Shown here piece after piece: positions 21,053 to 22,215 of a stretch of 22,215 bases of DNA; the stretch's first letter is position 1, and each line of letters opens with the position of its first letter. The position numbers were made by a program, and so were the translations under genes. The notes beneath the pieces were generated by a model that made no database searches, had not been told where the DNA came from, and saw nothing but the letters and a program-made list of their open reading frames with translations. Source of the stretch: DSOI01 sp041394885 (GTDB taxonomy: Bacteria > Acidobacteriota > Terriglobia > Bryobacterales > Bryobacteraceae); assembly GCA_041394885.1 (NCBI GenBank), contig JAWKHI010000068.1:1-22215 (forward strand). Direction: 5' to 3'.

Positions 21053-22215
21053 ATGCAGATCCGCATCGCTCTTCACGGTGGCGACGCCGATCGCCGTTCG
21101 GGCATCGCCGCGGCGCTGGCCTCCTACCTCGCCGGCGAATGCCAGACGCGTGTCGCCGCCCCCCGCTCCGGCATTGTTTGCGATCCCGATCAGGACCATA
21201 GCCGCCCCGGTTTTCAGCCCGGCGCCGCTCCCGGCGCCCTTCCGCCCGCCATCGTCGTCGATGGTGGTCATGCCGCCAACATCGACCTCGCCCTTGACGG
21301 CGAACCGCCCGGGGAGACTCTCCGCCGCGCCGCCGCCGCCGTAAACCAACTGCGCGCGGCCGCCAACGACGACGCGGCGCGTACCACGGAAGCCGCCCTG
21401 GGCGTAACCGGCGTCGATCTCGAAGGGCCTTCGCTTTGGAAGAACGTTTTTCGGCCGCGTTACCTGTTCGGCTGCCTGCTCCCGCGATTTTTCGAAGGAA
21501 CCTGGCGCGAACCCCTGTTTGCCTTTTCCCACGCCGGCCGCACGCTGTTGCGCGAAGGATACTCCGCCGCCGTAATGCGCGCCATCTACGATCGCGACAC
21601 CCGCCCTCACTCCCTGCTCGAGCGTGTCTTTCTCGACTATCCGCTCCACCGTGGCATCTATGACCGTCTGCGGATACTCGAACGTCTGATCGGCGCGGAA
21701 ATCGACCGGCGCCTGTCGTCCGGCGCGCACCAGGTCCGTATTCTCACCGCCCCCTGCGGCTTCGCCGACGAAGTCCTGCTGCCGCTCGAGAATCTGGCCC
21801 GCCGCGATCCCGCCCTCGCCCGCCGCGTCCGAATCATCGCGTCGGACCTCGATCCTCACGGCGACGCCGGGCCTCCTCTGCTGGCCCGCGCCGCACGCTC
21901 CGGGCTTGACTGCCAATTCATCCGCGGAGACCTCACCAGCGCCGCGTTTCGACAACGGCTCGCCGCGCATGGGCCCTTCGACATCGCCTCTTTCATCGGT
22001 TTCTCCACCTGGCTGCCCAAGCCCGATATGCTGCGCTGCTTCCGCTGGATCCGCGACGCTCTTGCCCCTGGAGGCGCTTTACTTACCGATTCGGCCACGC
22101 CGGCCGCGTTTTCGCTCTCAGGCCGCTTCGCCGGCTTCAAGGCCAACTACTACCCGCCGCCGGTCTATCGCGCCGTGCTCGACGCCTGCGGCTTCGACGG
22201 CCCCGGCGCGGTTCT
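21053..22215 (+). CDS. SAM-dependent methyltransferase-like protein, C-terminus cut by window edge
   Basis: The frame from ATG 21053 stays open to the right edge, about 387 residues. The first 210 residues have no family I recognise. They include a segment reading GPSLWKNVFRPRYLFGCLLP and another reading GYSAAVMRAIYDRD. From about residue 225 there is a Rossmann methyltransferase pattern: VRILTAPCGFADEVLLPLE (motif I, though with APCG rather than the usual GxGxG), VRIIASDLDPHG (acidic residue after strand 2), CQFIRGDLTS, FDIASFIGFSTWLP (motif IV) and LRDALAPGG-like LAPGGALLTDS. Substrate unknown. Five bases separate it from the dehydratase, so they are probably one operon, but no metabolic link is evident. 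Confidence 0.65.
   Translation, partial: MQIRIALHGGDADRRSGIAAALASYLAGECQTRVAAPRSGIVCDPDQDHSRPGFQPGAAPGALPPAIVVDGGHAANIDLALDGEPPGETLRRAAAAVNQLRAAANDDAARTTEAALGVTGVDLEGPSLWKNVFRPRYLFGCLLPRFFEGTWREPLFAFSHAGRTLLREGYSAAVMRAIYDRDTRPHSLLERVFLDYPLHRGIYDRLRILERLIGAEIDRRLSSGAHQVRILTAPCGFADEVLLPLENLARRDPALARRVRIIASDLDPHGDAGPPLLARAARSGLDCQFIRGDLTSAAFRQRLAAHGPFDIASFIGFSTWLPKPDMLRCFRWIRDALAPGGALLTDSATPAAFSLSGRFAGFKANYYPPPVYRAVLDACGFDGPGAV

Noticed and set aside
21044..21970. Minus-strand frame opposite the methyltransferase-like gene
   Set aside because: Gly/Ala-rich with no motif, whereas the plus frame shows ordered methyltransferase motifs and follows the dehydratase by five bases.

Overview
The window is high-GC bacterial chromosome. 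The gene content suggests an Acidobacteriota member, probably of the Solibacter/Bryobacterales type. The evidence is a giant Oar-like TonB-dependent receptor with an N-terminal carboxypeptidase-regulatory-like domain, a GWxTD-domain protein, a DUF5060/DUF4038-type secreted glycosidase, a Tat-exported dihydrodipicolinate-synthase-like protein and a subtilase with a WGTAAS repeat tail. The lineage is inferred from these families. No rRNA or tRNA gene was recognised.

Layout. 1-1908 (minus strand) holds a staphylococcal-nuclease-like gene and an overlapping Gfo/Idh/MocA oxidoreductase that runs off the left edge and appears to start at AUU. 1950-2927 (plus) is a HEAT-repeat protein. 2939-5265 (plus) is a two-gene BlaI/M56 operon with a double palindromic operator; its membrane protease ends in a basic linker and a GWxTD domain instead of a penicillin sensor. 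5266-5568 is noncoding and contains a nested inverted repeat. 5569-6543 (minus) is a Tat-exported DapA-like protein, divergent from a secreted DUF4038-type glycosidase (6567-8393), which overlaps tsaB by one base. 8997-12407 (minus) is the TonB-dependent receptor. 12554-14552 (minus) is an HD-GYP protein whose GAF tail lies in another frame. 14732-16435 (plus) is a subtilase and 16575-17618 (plus) a secreted protein of unknown function. 17680-18356 (minus) is a VapBC module whose antitoxin has no normal start codon. 18659-19465 (minus) is a TPR protein, divergent from a UxaA/GarD-type sugar-acid dehydratase (19491-21047), which is followed by a methyltransferase-like gene cut by the right edge.

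How it fits together. Several genes point to saprophytic polymer and sugar-acid use: the receptor, the DUF4038-type glycosidase, the DapA-like aldolase fold, the GarD-like dehydratase and the Gfo/Idh/MocA oxidoreductase. The BlaI/M56 pair looks like an autoregulated proteolytic signalling switch with an unusual sensor end.

Whole-window pattern. The plus strand is G-rich from 1 to about 5.3 kb and C-rich from about 5.4 kb to the end, whichever strand the genes are on. The flip falls in the noncoding gap with the nested inverted repeat. Its polarity is that of a replication terminus, although an inversion breakpoint is also possible.
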